DNA of 47,215 nt from Salinivirgaceae bacterium. Its GTDB lineage: Bacteria; Bacteroidota; Bacteroidia; Bacteroidales; SZUA-534. The stretch is taken from assembly GCA_016284875.1 (NCBI GenBank), contig JAEEPS010000018.1, positions 1 through 47,215 of the forward strand, written 5' to 3'. The number at the start of each line of letters is the position of its first letter. Within the stretch, counting starts at the first letter, position 1. Under the pieces are notes generated by a model that was given only the letters and a program-made list of their open reading frames with translations, was not told where the DNA came from and ran no database searches. Shown piece by piece: positions 9,301 to 18,657 of this stretch. Both the position numbers and the translations under genes were made by a program.

Positions 9301-11971
9301 TTAAACTAACCACCATTCTATGCTCTTTCCGTCCGTTGCTGTCAGTAACACAGACAATGTGAATGCCGCTCTTTAACAGGTTTGCGTCTATGGTTGCGGT
9401 GTTGCCCGAGCAAGCGGTTTGCATTTCCAGAATGCCCGAGGCACTGTAGATGCTGACATTGGCAATACCGTTTGCACTTTCGATGTATAGTGTTGATTCA
9501 AAGGCTGTTGGATATACTTTAAGCCACTGCGCGGCAGCGTCGGTGATGGAAACTTCAGGCTGTTTTTCAACCCGATACAGTTCAATGGCCTTGTCAGCGG
9601 CTTTGTTGAGTTCATGCATGTTTTCGCCCGCCAGAATTGCAAACCGCAGGCTGATGGTGTCGTTTGGTTTGAGTACCTGATTGTTGCATGTCAGCATTAG
9701 AGCCAGATCGGTGTTGCTGCTGGTCGAGGAGGGGCGTGACGAGTTCATGGCCTCCCATTTCTGATCGTTGCTGAAGCCATCTTTTATGTCGATGCTGTTG
9801 CTGTGCTGATTGTCGATTTCAAAAACGTAGGGCACGGCGTTTCCGCTGTCAAGCAGGCAGATGGCGCCATAAAGGCCAATATCGCCGGTGTTGTAGATAT
9901 AGAGCATTTTACGCTCCGGGTCGTAGTCGGCGCAGTTTGTCAGGCTGTTCACAACGTCCCAGTCGAAATAAAGTCCGGCGCAGACATTGTCGAATTCTTC
10001 GCTTCGCGAATTGATGATTTTGTAGTCGCAGATAAAGCCTGTTGGCAGGTTGCGGCTGTCGAAGATGAAGTCCTGCTCAACGCTTATTCCGCTGATTGCC
10101 TTTGGTTTGATTGTTGAACGGATATGGCTCGTGCTGCCGTTGGTTGTGATTTCTGGTTTGCTGACGGCTGCAAATTCGTTGTCGGTCTGGAACGCGCTTG
10201 CTATTTTCGATTTGTCTAGAGCCATAATCAGCGCGCCGTCGCTAACTAAATTGTAGCAGTTCTGATAGATGAATCCGTTGCCCCATTGAGCGTCGTAGTC
10301 ATAGATTCCGATTTTTCCGTTGTCGGCGATTGTGGTTTGCATTTCGCCCCATGCAATGTCTTTAAATGTCGGATTGACAATGAGTTCGACGTTCTGCCAT
10401 GCTGAATATCCGTCGGATTCGAATTGGAATCTGAAAACCACAAGGCGGTTCTCGGAAACGGTGTCGGACAAAGTGGCGGTAAACAGCAGGTTGCTGACGT
10501 CGCCCATTGGCCCAATGGAGTCGGTTTGCCAAACGCCGTTGCCAATGGTTGCGTTGCCGTCGGGCGATTCGAGCCTGATGGTGACATTGCGGGCTGTTTG
10601 CAGATAGTTCCGCACGTCAATGCCCACCGTTATTTTTGCTCCAGGTGTAAAATCGCCGCCTTCGGCTGTGAATTTGCAGTTGGTTATCCGCAACGACGGC
10701 GATGTGCTGTCAGTCAATGCTTTAAGAATGTTTATGCGGCCCGAGCCCAGCTGTCCTGCGTAAGGCACGTTTTCGGGAATGGTGTCGATGTTGTCGGCGG
10801 TAACACGCAGCAGTTCACCAATTTGAGTGGCTGTCATATCTTTATGGACTGCCCACACAAGAGCGGCGGCTCCAGCCACCAACGGAGCGGCGAACGATGT
10901 GCCGTTGGCGTATTGGTATTTGTCGCCGTACCATGTTGTGTAGTCGCTTTGTCCAGGTGCCGACAGGTCAACGCGGCTGTTGTAGGTTGAGTTGTTCCAC
11001 TTCACATCGGCCGAGTTGGTGGCGGCAACGCTTATCACTCCGTCGCTTGAAGCAGGGTAGTAGCGCACGTTGGTGCCAGTGTTCCCTGCGGCGCCAATTA
11101 CCAGACAGCCACGGCTTTGCGCGTATTTAATCACATCGTCGCAAAGCAGATTCTTCGACGGGCTGCCCCATGAGCAGTTGATTATTTTGCAGCCATGGTC
11201 GGCAGCATAAACAATGCCCTCGTAGCAGGCAATTAGGGAGCCTTTCTCGTCGTCGGCCACCTTGATAGGCAGAAATTTGGTGTTGTAACCCACGCCAGCC
11301 ACGCCGATGCCATTGTTGGTGACGGCGGCGGCAATTCCCGCCACAGCCGTTCCGTGGTGGCTGACCGAACTGACGGGGTTGTTGTCGTTGCAGGCCAAAT
11401 CCCAGCCTCGGTAGTTGTCCACATAGCCGTCCATGTCGTCGTCAATGCCGTTGATTGGGTCGGCATAGTTTATTTTTATATTGTCGGCCAGGTCGGCATG
11501 ATAGATGTCAACGCCAGTGTCGATGATTCCAATGACGATGTTGGTGTCGCCGTGAGTCAGATCAAAAGCCTCGAGCGCGTGCGTTATCTCCAGAAAATAT
11601 TGTGAAGCAAGCGACGGATCGTTCGGTGATTCAAGCAGTTCGGGAATCCAGTATGGTTGCGCGTATTCAACGTTTTCGCTTTGCGCCAGTTTGCGCGCCA
11701 TCTCCATCGGGTTGGCATCGCCATCGTATTCAATGCGGAAAATTCTGCTCAATTCGGCCGACGGGCTGTCGGTTTTTCTCACGCTGAACATCCGCGTGTT
11801 TTTCCTGACTTGAGTTTTACATAAATATTCAAATTCGGAATTTCGGTCGGGTGCGGCTTTCGAGTTTTTGTATTTCACAATCACCGTATTTGGCACACAC
11901 TGAGCCTTTTGCGCCAACAATTGCGCCACTGGCAGTATCAAGCAGAATAGAATTGCGGCAAGCCGTTTCAT
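9293..11971 (-). CDS. Subtilisin-like (S8) serine protease with type IX secretion sorting domain
   Basis: 892 residues. Signal peptide 1-20; an inhibitor-like prodomain (~21-115) containing NTVIVKYKNS and VEYAQPYWIPEL. The S8 catalytic domain (~125-405) has Asp151 in GIIDTGVDIYHADL, His206 in SHHGTAVAGIAA, the oxyanion Asn in VIGAAGNTG and Ser359 in NGTSFAAPLVAGAAAL. A beta-rich middle region (~410-800) has CARDB-like and unassigned segments. The last ~75 residues, from LKVYPTAFESTLYIES, form the Por/type A C-terminal sorting domain. The protein should cross the inner membrane by Sec and the outer membrane by the type IX system, ending on the surface or released. Likely roles are extracellular protein degradation or processing. 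The final Arg-His-stop is read from the adjacent repeat. Confidence 0.92.
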   Translation of the reverse strand: MKRLAAILFCLILPVAQLLAQKAQCVPNTVIVKYKNSKAAPDRNSEFEYLCKTQVRKNTRMFSVRKTDSPSAELSRIFRIEYDGDANPMEMARKLAQSENVEYAQPYWIPELLESPNDPSLASQYFLEITHALEAFDLTHGDTNIVIGIIDTGVDIYHADLADNIKINYADPINGIDDDMDGYVDNYRGWDLACNDNNPVSSVSHHGTAVAGIAAAVTNNGIGVAGVGYNTKFLPIKVADDEKGSLIACYEGIVYAADHGCKIINCSWGSPSKNLLCDDVIKYAQSRGCLVIGAAGNTGTNVRYYPASSDGVISVAATNSADVKWNNSTYNSRVDLSAPGQSDYTTWYGDKYQYANGTSFAAPLVAGAAALVWAVHKDMTATQIGELLRVTADNIDTIPENVPYAGQLGSGRINILKALTDSTSPSLRITNCKFTAEGGDFTPGAKITVGIDVRNYLQTARNVTIRLESPDGNATIGNGVWQTDSIGPMGDVSNLLFTATLSDTVSENRLVVFRFQFESDGYSAWQNVELIVNPTFKDIAWGEMQTTIADNGKIGIYDYDAQWGNGFIYQNCYNLVSDGALIMALDKSKIASAFQTDNEFAAVSKPEITTNGSTSHIRSTIKPKAISGISVEQDFIFDSRNLPTGFICDYKIINSRSEEFDNVCAGLYFDWDVVNSLTNCADYDPERKMLYIYNTGDIGLYGAICLLDSGNAVPYVFEIDNQHSNSIDIKDGFSNDQKWEAMNSSRPSSTSSNTDLALMLTCNNQVLKPNDTISLRFAILAGENMHELNKAADKAIELYRVEKQPEVSITDAAAQWLKVYPTAFESTLYIESANGIANVSIYSASGILEMQTACSGNTATIDANLLKSGIHIVCVTDSNGRKEHRMVVSLRH

Positions 11972-12113
11972 ATTTGTACACGTTTAGAATCCAATTCAGA
12001 TTGCAAGGTATTAAAACAATTGCAAATGAGTCATCACAGAGGGCAAACTGCACTTTTTTGTTGATTAAAGTTGATTTTCGTTGGTTGGATGATTGTTTTT
12101 ATTGTAATTGCTA

Positions 12114-12121
12114 TATATTTG
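12114..12121 (+). promoter_or_regulatory. -7 element upstream of the LytTR regulator gene
   Basis: TATATTTG is an exact TAnnTTTG match ending 25 bp before the ATG; an ATTG at 12092-12095 sits near the -33 position (18-bp spacer). Confidence 0.55.
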
Positions 12122-12146
12122 TGTGACTAAAAATAAACATAATTAC

Positions 12147-12857
12147 ATGAATTGTATAATTATTGACGACGATTTACTGAGCCGTAAAGTGCTTGAAGGT
12201 TTGGTTGAAAAGGTTGATTCTCTGAACCTTGTGGGTTCGTATGAAGGGCCTGTTGAGGCATTCAAAGCCTTTGACCTTCCTGACCCAATTGATTTGATTT
12301 TCCTTGATATGGAGATGCCCGAGATGAATGGTCTCGATTTCATCAACACTCTTGATGAGCCTCCTATGATTATAATTGTCTCAGGACAAGAGAAATACGC
12401 CATCGAGTCGTATGAGTACGATGTGGTTGACTATCTGCTCAAACCAGTTGCACTCCAGCGATTCTTTAAGGCTGTGAACAAGGCGCAGGCTCATTATCAG
12501 GAGCGCGACAGCGTTTCGAAATATCCCGATGAAATCTTCATCAAGAAGAAAAACGCCACTCTGGTGCGTATCCGCTACGACGATATTCTTTGGGTTGAGG
12601 CTCTTGAAAACTACGTGACGGTGAACACCTTCAACGATAAGTTTACAATCCACTGCACAATGAAGACCATCGAAAACAAACTATCGATGTCGAAATTCAA
12701 ACGCGTGCATCGCTCTTATATAGTGAATATCAGTCAGATAGATTATATTGAGGAAGGCAACGTTGTGGTGCGCACCGAGTCAGGGCCGAAGGTGATTCCA
12801 ATCGGCAAATCGTATCGCGACATGCTCATGGACGATTTGAACATGATATCGAAATAA
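12147..12857 (+). CDS. LytTR-family response regulator
   Basis: 236 residues, taking the ATG at 12147 because the receiver begins directly with MNCIIIDDD. The receiver domain (~1-120) has acidic residues DDD at 7-9, phospho-acceptor Asp54 in IFLDMEMPEMNG, and Lys in YLLKPV. The LytTR DNA-binding domain (~132-232) contains ILWVEALENYVTV, MSKFKRVHRSYIVN and the terminal PIGKSYRD segment. Such AlgR/LytR-type regulators bind direct repeats upstream of targets. No cognate LytS-type kinase lies nearby, so it is an orphan within this window. It is monocistronic: its own -7 element in front and a terminator immediately behind. Confidence 0.93.
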   Translation: MNCIIIDDDLLSRKVLEGLVEKVDSLNLVGSYEGPVEAFKAFDLPDPIDLIFLDMEMPEMNGLDFINTLDEPPMIIIVSGQEKYAIESYEYDVVDYLLKPVALQRFFKAVNKAQAHYQERDSVSKYPDEIFIKKKNATLVRIRYDDILWVEALENYVTVNTFNDKFTIHCTMKTIENKLSMSKFKRVHRSYIVNISQIDYIEEGNVVVRTESGPKVIPIGKSYRDMLMDDLNMISK

Positions 12858-12869
12858 GATTCCAAACTT

Positions 12870-12899
12870 AAAAAAAGCCTGCTCTTGTAGGCTTTTTTT
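12870..12899 (+). terminator. Terminator after the LytTR regulator gene
   Basis: AAAAAAGCCT pairs with AGGCTTTTTTT around GCTCTTGT. The A-tract/T-tract symmetry would let it work in both directions. Confidence 0.8.
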
Positions 12900-12953
12900 G
12901 TGCAATGTTTGCAGGCGTTTTGCGTTATGATTGTGCAATTATAAAATCGGAAG

Positions 12954-13829
12954 ATGCGTCGGTTGGGGGTTATCGTTTTTCTTTTGGCGTCGGCAGTTGC
13001 GGCACGGGCGTCGGCAGTTGCTGACAGCACATTTTTCAGGCTTGAGGCGCAAATGGTTGATGTGGCTGCGGAGTTGGCGGCCACCCGCTATAAAGACGCC
13101 CTGCAGGATTCGCTCGAGGCGAAGTTAGGCGCGATGCTCGGCTCGGCCTTGAAAATGGAAAAATCATTCGAATATCCTTTCGACAGCCTTAAATCCAACG
13201 TCAGCATTGTGACTTCCAACGATGGCCGACTGCGCATTTTCACTTGGTTTTCGGTGGGCGATGCAGGCAACTATCACTATTCGGGTTTCATCCAGTACAA
13301 CGACAAGTCGGCTCACCAGGTGCGTCTTTTCGAACTGAACGATTGCAGCGATAAGATGGAAAATATTGACAACCTGACTCTTACACCGCAGAATTGGTTT
13401 GGCATGATGTATTATGGCATTGTTGATGTCAAGTGCCGCGACGGAGTGGTTTACACCTTACTCGGGTGGGACGGTTGCGGGTTATACACAACTAAAAAGG
13501 CCATTGAGCCGCTCACATTCAACGACAAAGGCCAGCCTCGGTTTGGAAAAATGATGGTGAAAGTGGGGCGGAAGAAGAGCAAACGCCTTGTGTTTGAGTA
13601 TAATAAGCGCGCCACGATGATGATTCAGTACGACAGCCAACTCGATATGATTGTGATGGACCATCTCAGCGTCTTGGGCGAACAGGATACTGACAATCCC
13701 ATGTTTTTCAGCCCCGACATGTCGTACGACGGAATGAAATTTGAGGACGATATGTGGATTTATGTTCCGAAAATTGAATACAAACGGCCAAAACCGAAAA
13801 AAAACGGGGCGGCAAAGTCGAAGAATTAG
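12954..13829 (+). CDS. Secreted protein of unknown function
   Basis: 291 residues. Residues 1-~22 are a signal peptide (MRRLGVIVFLLASAVAARASA). The mature protein has no transmembrane segment. It contains a well-formed mixed alpha/beta region with SIVTSNDGRLRIFTWFSVGDAG, LTPQNWFGMMYYGIVDVK and YTLLGWDGCGLYTTKKAIEPL, and ends in a lysine-rich tail. I recognise the general type as a conserved Bacteroidales hypothetical, but no domain with a known activity. It is the first gene of a same-strand run with the TSCPD and EamA genes (55-bp and 11-bp gaps), so co-transcription is possible. Confidence 0.75.
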   Translation: MRRLGVIVFLLASAVAARASAVADSTFFRLEAQMVDVAAELAATRYKDALQDSLEAKLGAMLGSALKMEKSFEYPFDSLKSNVSIVTSNDGRLRIFTWFSVGDAGNYHYSGFIQYNDKSAHQVRLFELNDCSDKMENIDNLTLTPQNWFGMMYYGIVDVKCRDGVVYTLLGWDGCGLYTTKKAIEPLTFNDKGQPRFGKMMVKVGRKKSKRLVFEYNKRATMMIQYDSQLDMIVMDHLSVLGEQDTDNPMFFSPDMSYDGMKFEDDMWIYVPKIEYKRPKPKKNGAAKSKN

Positions 13830-13884
13830 TTTTTTCGCTGACATTTGCCAGCGATTTGTCTGTTGATGAAATAATTGAATACTA

Positions 13885-14151
13885 ATGAAATACCGTTACC
13901 AAACCATTGGCACTTGCAGCCAGCAGATTGATTTTGAGATTGACGACAACAATGTTTTGAGCAACGTGCAGTTCTACGGCGGCTGCAACGGCAACCTGAA
14001 GGGCATAGGCCGTCTGGTTGAGGGAATGCCTGTGGCTGATGTTATCGGCCGACTTGAGGGCGTTCAGTGCGGAATGAAAAGCACCTCGTGCCCCGACCAA
14101 CTGGCCACAGCGCTAAAGAAAGTGATGGCAAAACGCAACGCAAACGCCTGA
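13885..14151 (+). CDS. TSCPD domain protein
   Basis: 88 residues, spanning a complete TSCPD domain: cysteines in GTCSQQIDFEI, FYGGCNGNLKGIGRLVEGM, VQCGMKSTSCPDQLATAL. The named motif TSCPD is at ~69-73. The same domain caps the C-terminus of some class II ribonucleotide reductases, where its cysteines may bind metal or relay electrons. Stand-alone copies like this one are of unknown role. The EamA transporter gene starts 11 bp downstream. Confidence 0.88.
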   Translation: MKYRYQTIGTCSQQIDFEIDDNNVLSNVQFYGGCNGNLKGIGRLVEGMPVADVIGRLEGVQCGMKSTSCPDQLATALKKVMAKRNANA

Positions 14152-14162
14152 TTACAAGCGCT

Positions 14163-15059
14163 ATGGATACACCGATGAGCAAAAACAGATTCCTGCTGTT
14201 CAATCTGCTCGCCTTTGCCATTGTCTGCGTATGGGGTACAACTTTTGTGTCAAGCAAGGTGCTTATTATCAATGGTTTGCGCCCAATCGACGCTTTTTTC
14301 TACCGTTTTTTGATAGCCTACATCTGCATCTGGGCAATTGCGCCGCGTAAGTTGTTATGCGACAACCTAAAAGATGAGTTGCTGGCAGTTGCGCTGGGTG
14401 TTACGGGCGGCTCGGCATATTTTATGGCCGAGAACACAGCCTTGCAGATTTCAACCGTCACCAATGTGTCGCTAATTGTTTGTACCACACCAATTCTGAC
14501 GGCATTGCTTTTGAGCATAGGCAACCGCGACGAGCGGATGAACCGTCGGCAGATAATCGGTTCTCTGGTGGCGTTTGCAGGAATGGTGCTTGTGGTTCTG
14601 AATGGCAAATTTGCGCTGAAACTCTCGCCCGTGGGCGATTTGCTTGCATTTGTGGCCGCATGGGCATGGGCATTCTACTCACTCATTACCAAATTGTTAG
14701 CACCAAAATACAGCAATCTGTTTATAATCCGCAAGGTGTTTTTCTACGGCTTGCTCACGCTGGTGCCAGTGCTGCTTTTTTCTGGTCTGACTACCGACAT
14801 TGCCATTTTCCGCAAGCCAGCAGTTTGGCTTAATCTGCTTTTTCTCGGCCTTGTGGCCTCATTGGTCTGCTATGTGCTTTGGAACCTTGTGATGAAGCGC
14901 ATTGGGGTGGTAAAGGCATCTAACTATATATATTTCAATCCAGTTGTAGCCATAATCACCGCCTCAATTGTAATCGGCGAACGCATCACGCCGTTTGCTA
15001 TGCTCGGCACGGCCATGATTCTGATTGGAATGTATCAGGTGGAAAAGATGCGTAAGTGA
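14163..15059 (+). CDS. EamA-family (drug/metabolite transporter superfamily) permease
   Basis: 298 residues from the ATG at 14163 (MDTPMSKNRF; an ATG at 14175 is a close alternative). A longer frame reaches back into the TSCPD gene and is not credible. Ten hydrophobic helices in two EamA repeats: the first contains VWGTTFVSSKVLI and FYRFLIAYICIW; the second contains AAWAWAFYSLITKLL and ASNYIYFNPVVAIITASIVIGERIT, the hallmark second-repeat motif. Family members export amino acids, purines or other metabolites from the cytoplasm; the substrate is not readable. It probably shares a transcript with the TSCPD gene. Confidence 0.9.
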   Translation: MDTPMSKNRFLLFNLLAFAIVCVWGTTFVSSKVLIINGLRPIDAFFYRFLIAYICIWAIAPRKLLCDNLKDELLAVALGVTGGSAYFMAENTALQISTVTNVSLIVCTTPILTALLLSIGNRDERMNRRQIIGSLVAFAGMVLVVLNGKFALKLSPVGDLLAFVAAWAWAFYSLITKLLAPKYSNLFIIRKVFFYGLLTLVPVLLFSGLTTDIAIFRKPAVWLNLLFLGLVASLVCYVLWNLVMKRIGVVKASNYIYFNPVVAIITASIVIGERITPFAMLGTAMILIGMYQVEKMRK

Positions 15060-15194
15060 CAAGTGGGGATATGACGCTGATAGATAGCGCTTTTTCAATA
15101 ATGCCGAAGTTTATCTCTATCTACGTATATCTCTTAACAAGAATTTTGCTGATAAAAAATGGCGGTGTTTATCGTTTTTTTGTCAGTCATTGAA

Positions 15195-15202
15195 TATATT
15201 TG
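15195..15202 (+). promoter_or_regulatory. -7 element upstream of the DUF4954/SIS pair
   Basis: TATATTTG exactly matches TAnnTTTG and ends 16 bp before the ATG at 15219. No good -33 element at the standard distance. Confidence 0.5.
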
Positions 15203-15218
15203 AGAAAAATAGATTTCT

Positions 15219-17432
15219 ATGGAATCCGAAAACACAGTGAAACTTCTGATGGGCGACGAGATGAAGTTGTCGTTCATTGAGAAAGAATATCTTCCCGAAG
15301 GTCAGGACGAATATTATTTGCGAAATCAACAGGTCACAAAGCCTGCTGGCGGCTGGCGCAATCTGCGTTCCGACGAGATTGAGCGCCTTGTGAAGAACAA
15401 CAACAGTTGCGAGAACTGGGATAATTTCCTGGTTACCGACGAGTTCAACCCCAGGCAGATAAAAAACAACAAATTCTACGGCTTGGTGCGCATTGGCGAG
15501 GTTCGCGATGCCATGCTGCAATACCACGATTTGCGTCTGCGAGTGGGTATAACCAACAGTGTGATAACATCTTGCGATATAGGCAACAACGTGGCAATCC
15601 ACGATGTTCACTATCTGTCGCATTATATTATAGGTGACAACTGCATCATCTTCAACATTCAGGAGATGTGCTGCACCAACCACGCAAAATTCGGCAATGG
15701 AATTGTGAAAGACGGTGAGCCTGAGGAAGTTCGCATCTGTCTCGACCTGATGAACGAGACTGGCTGCCGCAAGGTTTATCCGTTCGACGGAATGATAGCC
15801 GCCGATGCCTATTTGAGCGCTAAATTCATCGATGACAAGCCGTTGCAGGCCAAACTATCTTATCTGACACAGAACCGTTTCGACTCGCACCGCGGTTACT
15901 ACGGAACCATCGGAACTGATTGTGTGATAAAGAATTCGGCCATCATCAAGGATGTGAAAGTGGGCGACAGTTGCTACATAAAAGGTGCAAGCAAACTGAA
16001 AAACGTGACCATCAACTCATCGCTCGAGGAGCCGTCGCAGATAGGCGAGGGCGTTGTTCTGGTGAACGGAATTGTGGGCTACGGATGCCACATTTTCTAT
16101 TCGTGCATTGCTGTGCGTTTTGTGCTGGGCAACAACTCCAATCTGAAATACGGAGCACGTCTAATTCATTCATTCTTAGGCGATAACAGTACAATTTCGT
16201 GCTGCGAGGTGCTGAACAACCTCATCTTCCCAGCCCACGAGCAGCACCACAACAACTCGTTTCTGGTGGCCGCAGTGCTCAAAGGTCAGACCAACATCGC
16301 CGCTGGCGCCACAATGGGGTCGAACCACAACAGCCGCACCAACGACAACGAGATTGAGGCAGGCCGCGGATTCTGGCCAGGCTTGTGCTCGAGCGTCAAG
16401 CACTCGTGCAAGTTCGCATCGTTCACGTTGCTGAGCAAGGCCGACTATCCGACAGAAATGAATATTCCTCTGCCATTCTCACTCGTTAATAACAATGTGA
16501 GTCACAATGAGTTGGAGGTGATGCCCGCCTTCTGGTGGATGTATAATATGTATGCTTTGGCGCGCAACGCTTGGAAGTATCAGAAGCGCGACCTTCGCAA
16601 GCGCAAATTCCAGCATATCGAGTTCGACGCATACGCGCCCGACAGTATGGAGGAGGTCATTGCGGGTCGCAAACTGCTCGAGGTTTGGACCGCCAAAGCC
16701 TGGCTGCGCACGCAAAACAAGAACATCGACGGTCAGAGCGAGAAGGCTTTGCGCGAGGTGGGCAAAGGATTGCTTCGCGGCGACCGCAAAGAGGTTGATA
16801 ATCTGCAGGTTTTCGGTGAGAATATGGAGAAGGGAAAACGCCGCGTCAGGATTTTGAAGGTGTACGATGCCTACAAATCATACGGCGATATGCTTGTGTA
16901 TTACGCAGTTAAGAACGTGATGAAATATTTGCAGGACAATCCGCAGGCAACGTTCAGCACCATTGGCGGACTGATTCAGGGCCGTCGCGAGAAAGCCTGG
17001 TCGAACCTGGGCGGACAACTGATGCAGACATCTGATTTGGACCAACTGCGCGCCGACATCCGCAACGGAAAACTCGACTCGTGGGAGGCCATCCACAACC
17101 GCTACGATGAGATTTGGGAGCGCTACACTGTCGACAAACTGCGTCACGCTTACCAATCGCTTTGCTATCTGCTTGAAACAGAGACAATTACCGACGATAT
17201 GTGGCGCGATGTGCTGAAACGCGCTGTCGGCATTCAGCAATACATCTGCGACCAGGTATATGTGACCCGCAAGAAAGACTACGACAACATCTACCGCAAG
17301 CAGACCTATCGCAACAGCGAGGAGATGATTGCCGCCATCGGACCGCTTGAGGAGAACAGTTTCATCAAGCAGGTTCGCAACGAAACTGATGATTTCAACA
17401 ACAAAATAAATGAATTGTATAATCGATTTTAA
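15219..17432 (+). CDS. DUF4954 protein: left-handed beta-helix (hexapeptide) sugar-metabolism-like protein
   Basis: 737 residues. The region ~95-420 is built of hexapeptide-like turns such as VGDSCYIKGASKLKNVTI and IGEGVVLVNGIVGYGCHIF, then LGDNSTISCCEVLNNL and IAAGATMGSNHNSR. That indicates a left-handed parallel beta-helix like those of GlmU-type acetyl/uridylyltransferases. The N-terminal ~90 residues (WRNLRSDEIERL) and the alpha-helical C-terminal third (~500-737) are specific to DUF4954. No nucleotide-sugar pyrophosphorylase domain is present. The next gene, a SIS-domain isomerase-like protein, starts 11 bp later, and this pairing recurs in Bacteroidetes from memory. A joint role in a phosphosugar or amino-sugar step is inference only. 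Confidence 0.85.
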   Translation: MESENTVKLLMGDEMKLSFIEKEYLPEGQDEYYLRNQQVTKPAGGWRNLRSDEIERLVKNNNSCENWDNFLVTDEFNPRQIKNNKFYGLVRIGEVRDAMLQYHDLRLRVGITNSVITSCDIGNNVAIHDVHYLSHYIIGDNCIIFNIQEMCCTNHAKFGNGIVKDGEPEEVRICLDLMNETGCRKVYPFDGMIAADAYLSAKFIDDKPLQAKLSYLTQNRFDSHRGYYGTIGTDCVIKNSAIIKDVKVGDSCYIKGASKLKNVTINSSLEEPSQIGEGVVLVNGIVGYGCHIFYSCIAVRFVLGNNSNLKYGARLIHSFLGDNSTISCCEVLNNLIFPAHEQHHNNSFLVAAVLKGQTNIAAGATMGSNHNSRTNDNEIEAGRGFWPGLCSSVKHSCKFASFTLLSKADYPTEMNIPLPFSLVNNNVSHNELEVMPAFWWMYNMYALARNAWKYQKRDLRKRKFQHIEFDAYAPDSMEEVIAGRKLLEVWTAKAWLRTQNKNIDGQSEKALREVGKGLLRGDRKEVDNLQVFGENMEKGKRRVRILKVYDAYKSYGDMLVYYAVKNVMKYLQDNPQATFSTIGGLIQGRREKAWSNLGGQLMQTSDLDQLRADIRNGKLDSWEAIHNRYDEIWERYTVDKLRHAYQSLCYLLETETITDDMWRDVLKRAVGIQQYICDQVYVTRKKDYDNIYRKQTYRNSEEMIAAIGPLEENSFIKQVRNETDDFNNKINELYNRF

Positions 17433-17443
17433 ATAAACCAGTT

Positions 17444-18460
17444 ATGAACTTAACTAATAAAAAGTACGCCGACTACGCGTTGGTGCAAGAGATGATGGGT
17501 ACGATTGACACCGTCAAGAAATTCGACCCGTCGGTAACAAAAAAACTGGCTGAGGAGGTGAAGAAATCGCAGCGCTTGTATCTGACAGGCGAGGGGTCGA
17601 GCCGCATTTTCCCAGCCAAAAACGCTATGCGCAAGGCCAAACGCTGGGGTATGGACATCAATGTTCAAACCGATGGTTCGCGCCAATCATACGAGTACGA
17701 TTTGTCGAAATATACTGTTTGCTGCGCTTCGAACTCGGGCCGCACCAAAGAGGTGATTCTGTTGGCCAAAAAACTCACAGAATCAGGCAAAAAGGACGTT
17801 TTCGGCTTGACCGCCTGCCCCGACACAATGATTGAGAAGGCGTGCGTCAGCACTCATATTCTGAACTGCGGATGGGAACAGGCGGTGGCTGCCACAAAGA
17901 GCGTGGTTGAACAGGCATTGTATTATGAATCAATACTTTGGAACCTTAAAGGCGAAGACAAGACGGCTGAGTTGAAAAAACTGCCAGAATTGCTTGAGAA
18001 GGCTCTCACACTGCCAATTCCTGCCGGTGTGATTAACGCTGTGCGGCAAGCCGAAACAATCTATTTCTCGGGTTACAACGATGGCGTGGCAGAGGAGTTG
18101 ACTCTGAAAACCAATGAGATAACCCGCCGCAAGTCGGATTTCCTTGAAGGAACATACGCTGTTCACGGCATTGAGGAGGTGATGAACCCGAACGATGTTG
18201 TGTTTGTGATTGACCCGATTGAGGAGGAGATTGAGAAATTCCATGAGGTTCTTCAGAAGGGTGTTGGCCTTAAGGTGATTGCCATTGCCGACCACGACAC
18301 ACCGTTCGAGACTATCAAAGTTCCTGCTGCTGGCGATTTTAAGCCTTACGTGATGCTGTGCGCTGGCTGGAATCTGTTGGTTGAGATTGGCATTGCCACA
18401 GGCATCAACCTTGACAAGCCTGAGCGCGCCCGCAAGGTTGGTAACGAGTTGATTGTTTGA
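17444..18460 (+). CDS. Double SIS-domain phosphosugar isomerase-like protein
   Basis: 338 residues with two SIS folds. SIS 1 (~40-165) contains LYLTGEGSSRIFPAKNAM, the expected phosphate-binding Ser-rich loop, and CCASNSGRTKEVILLAKKL. SIS 2 (~200-320) contains TIYFSGYNDGVAEELTLKTNEI, GTYAVHGIEEVM and DVVFVIDP. The layout equals the isomerase half of GlmS or AgaS/FrlB-type deglycases without a glutaminase domain. The Glu-His pair in HGIEEVM is at the place of the catalytic Glu of GlmS-like proteins. Substrate unknown. Tightly linked behind the DUF4954 gene and closed by a strong terminator, so the two form an operon. Confidence 0.88.
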   Translation: MNLTNKKYADYALVQEMMGTIDTVKKFDPSVTKKLAEEVKKSQRLYLTGEGSSRIFPAKNAMRKAKRWGMDINVQTDGSRQSYEYDLSKYTVCCASNSGRTKEVILLAKKLTESGKKDVFGLTACPDTMIEKACVSTHILNCGWEQAVAATKSVVEQALYYESILWNLKGEDKTAELKKLPELLEKALTLPIPAGVINAVRQAETIYFSGYNDGVAEELTLKTNEITRRKSDFLEGTYAVHGIEEVMNPNDVVFVIDPIEEEIEKFHEVLQKGVGLKVIAIADHDTPFETIKVPAAGDFKPYVMLCAGWNLLVEIGIATGINLDKPERARKVGNELIV

Positions 18461-18483
18461 TAAATAATTTGTAATAATGATTG

Positions 18484-18517
18484 AAGCCTGCGGTTTTTAA
18501 TCGCGGGCTTTTTTTTG
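18484..18517 (+). terminator. Terminator of the DUF4954-SIS operon
   Basis: AAGCCTGCG (18484-18492) pairs with CGCGGGCTT (18502-18510), then a run of T. Confidence 0.88.
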
Positions 18518-18570
18518 TGAACGTGTGTTCTGAAAATGCCTTTTTGTCAGCCTGCGGCAGCGCTGTGTGC

Positions 18571-18602
18571 CAAAGTTGCCGAAAGTTGCGCGTGGCACAG
18601 TG
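18571..18602 (+). promoter_or_regulatory. Inverted repeat upstream of htpG
   Basis: CTGTGTGCCA and TGGCACAG are inverted arms (one two-base bulge) around a spacer that itself contains GTTGCCGAAAGTTGC. It ends ~55 bp before the htpG ATG. It is not a CIRCE element; it could be an operator or a leader hairpin. Confidence 0.4.
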
Positions 18603-18657
18603 TTTGACAACCTGAATGCGCGTAAAATTGAAATTCATAACTAAAAAACATAAAACT

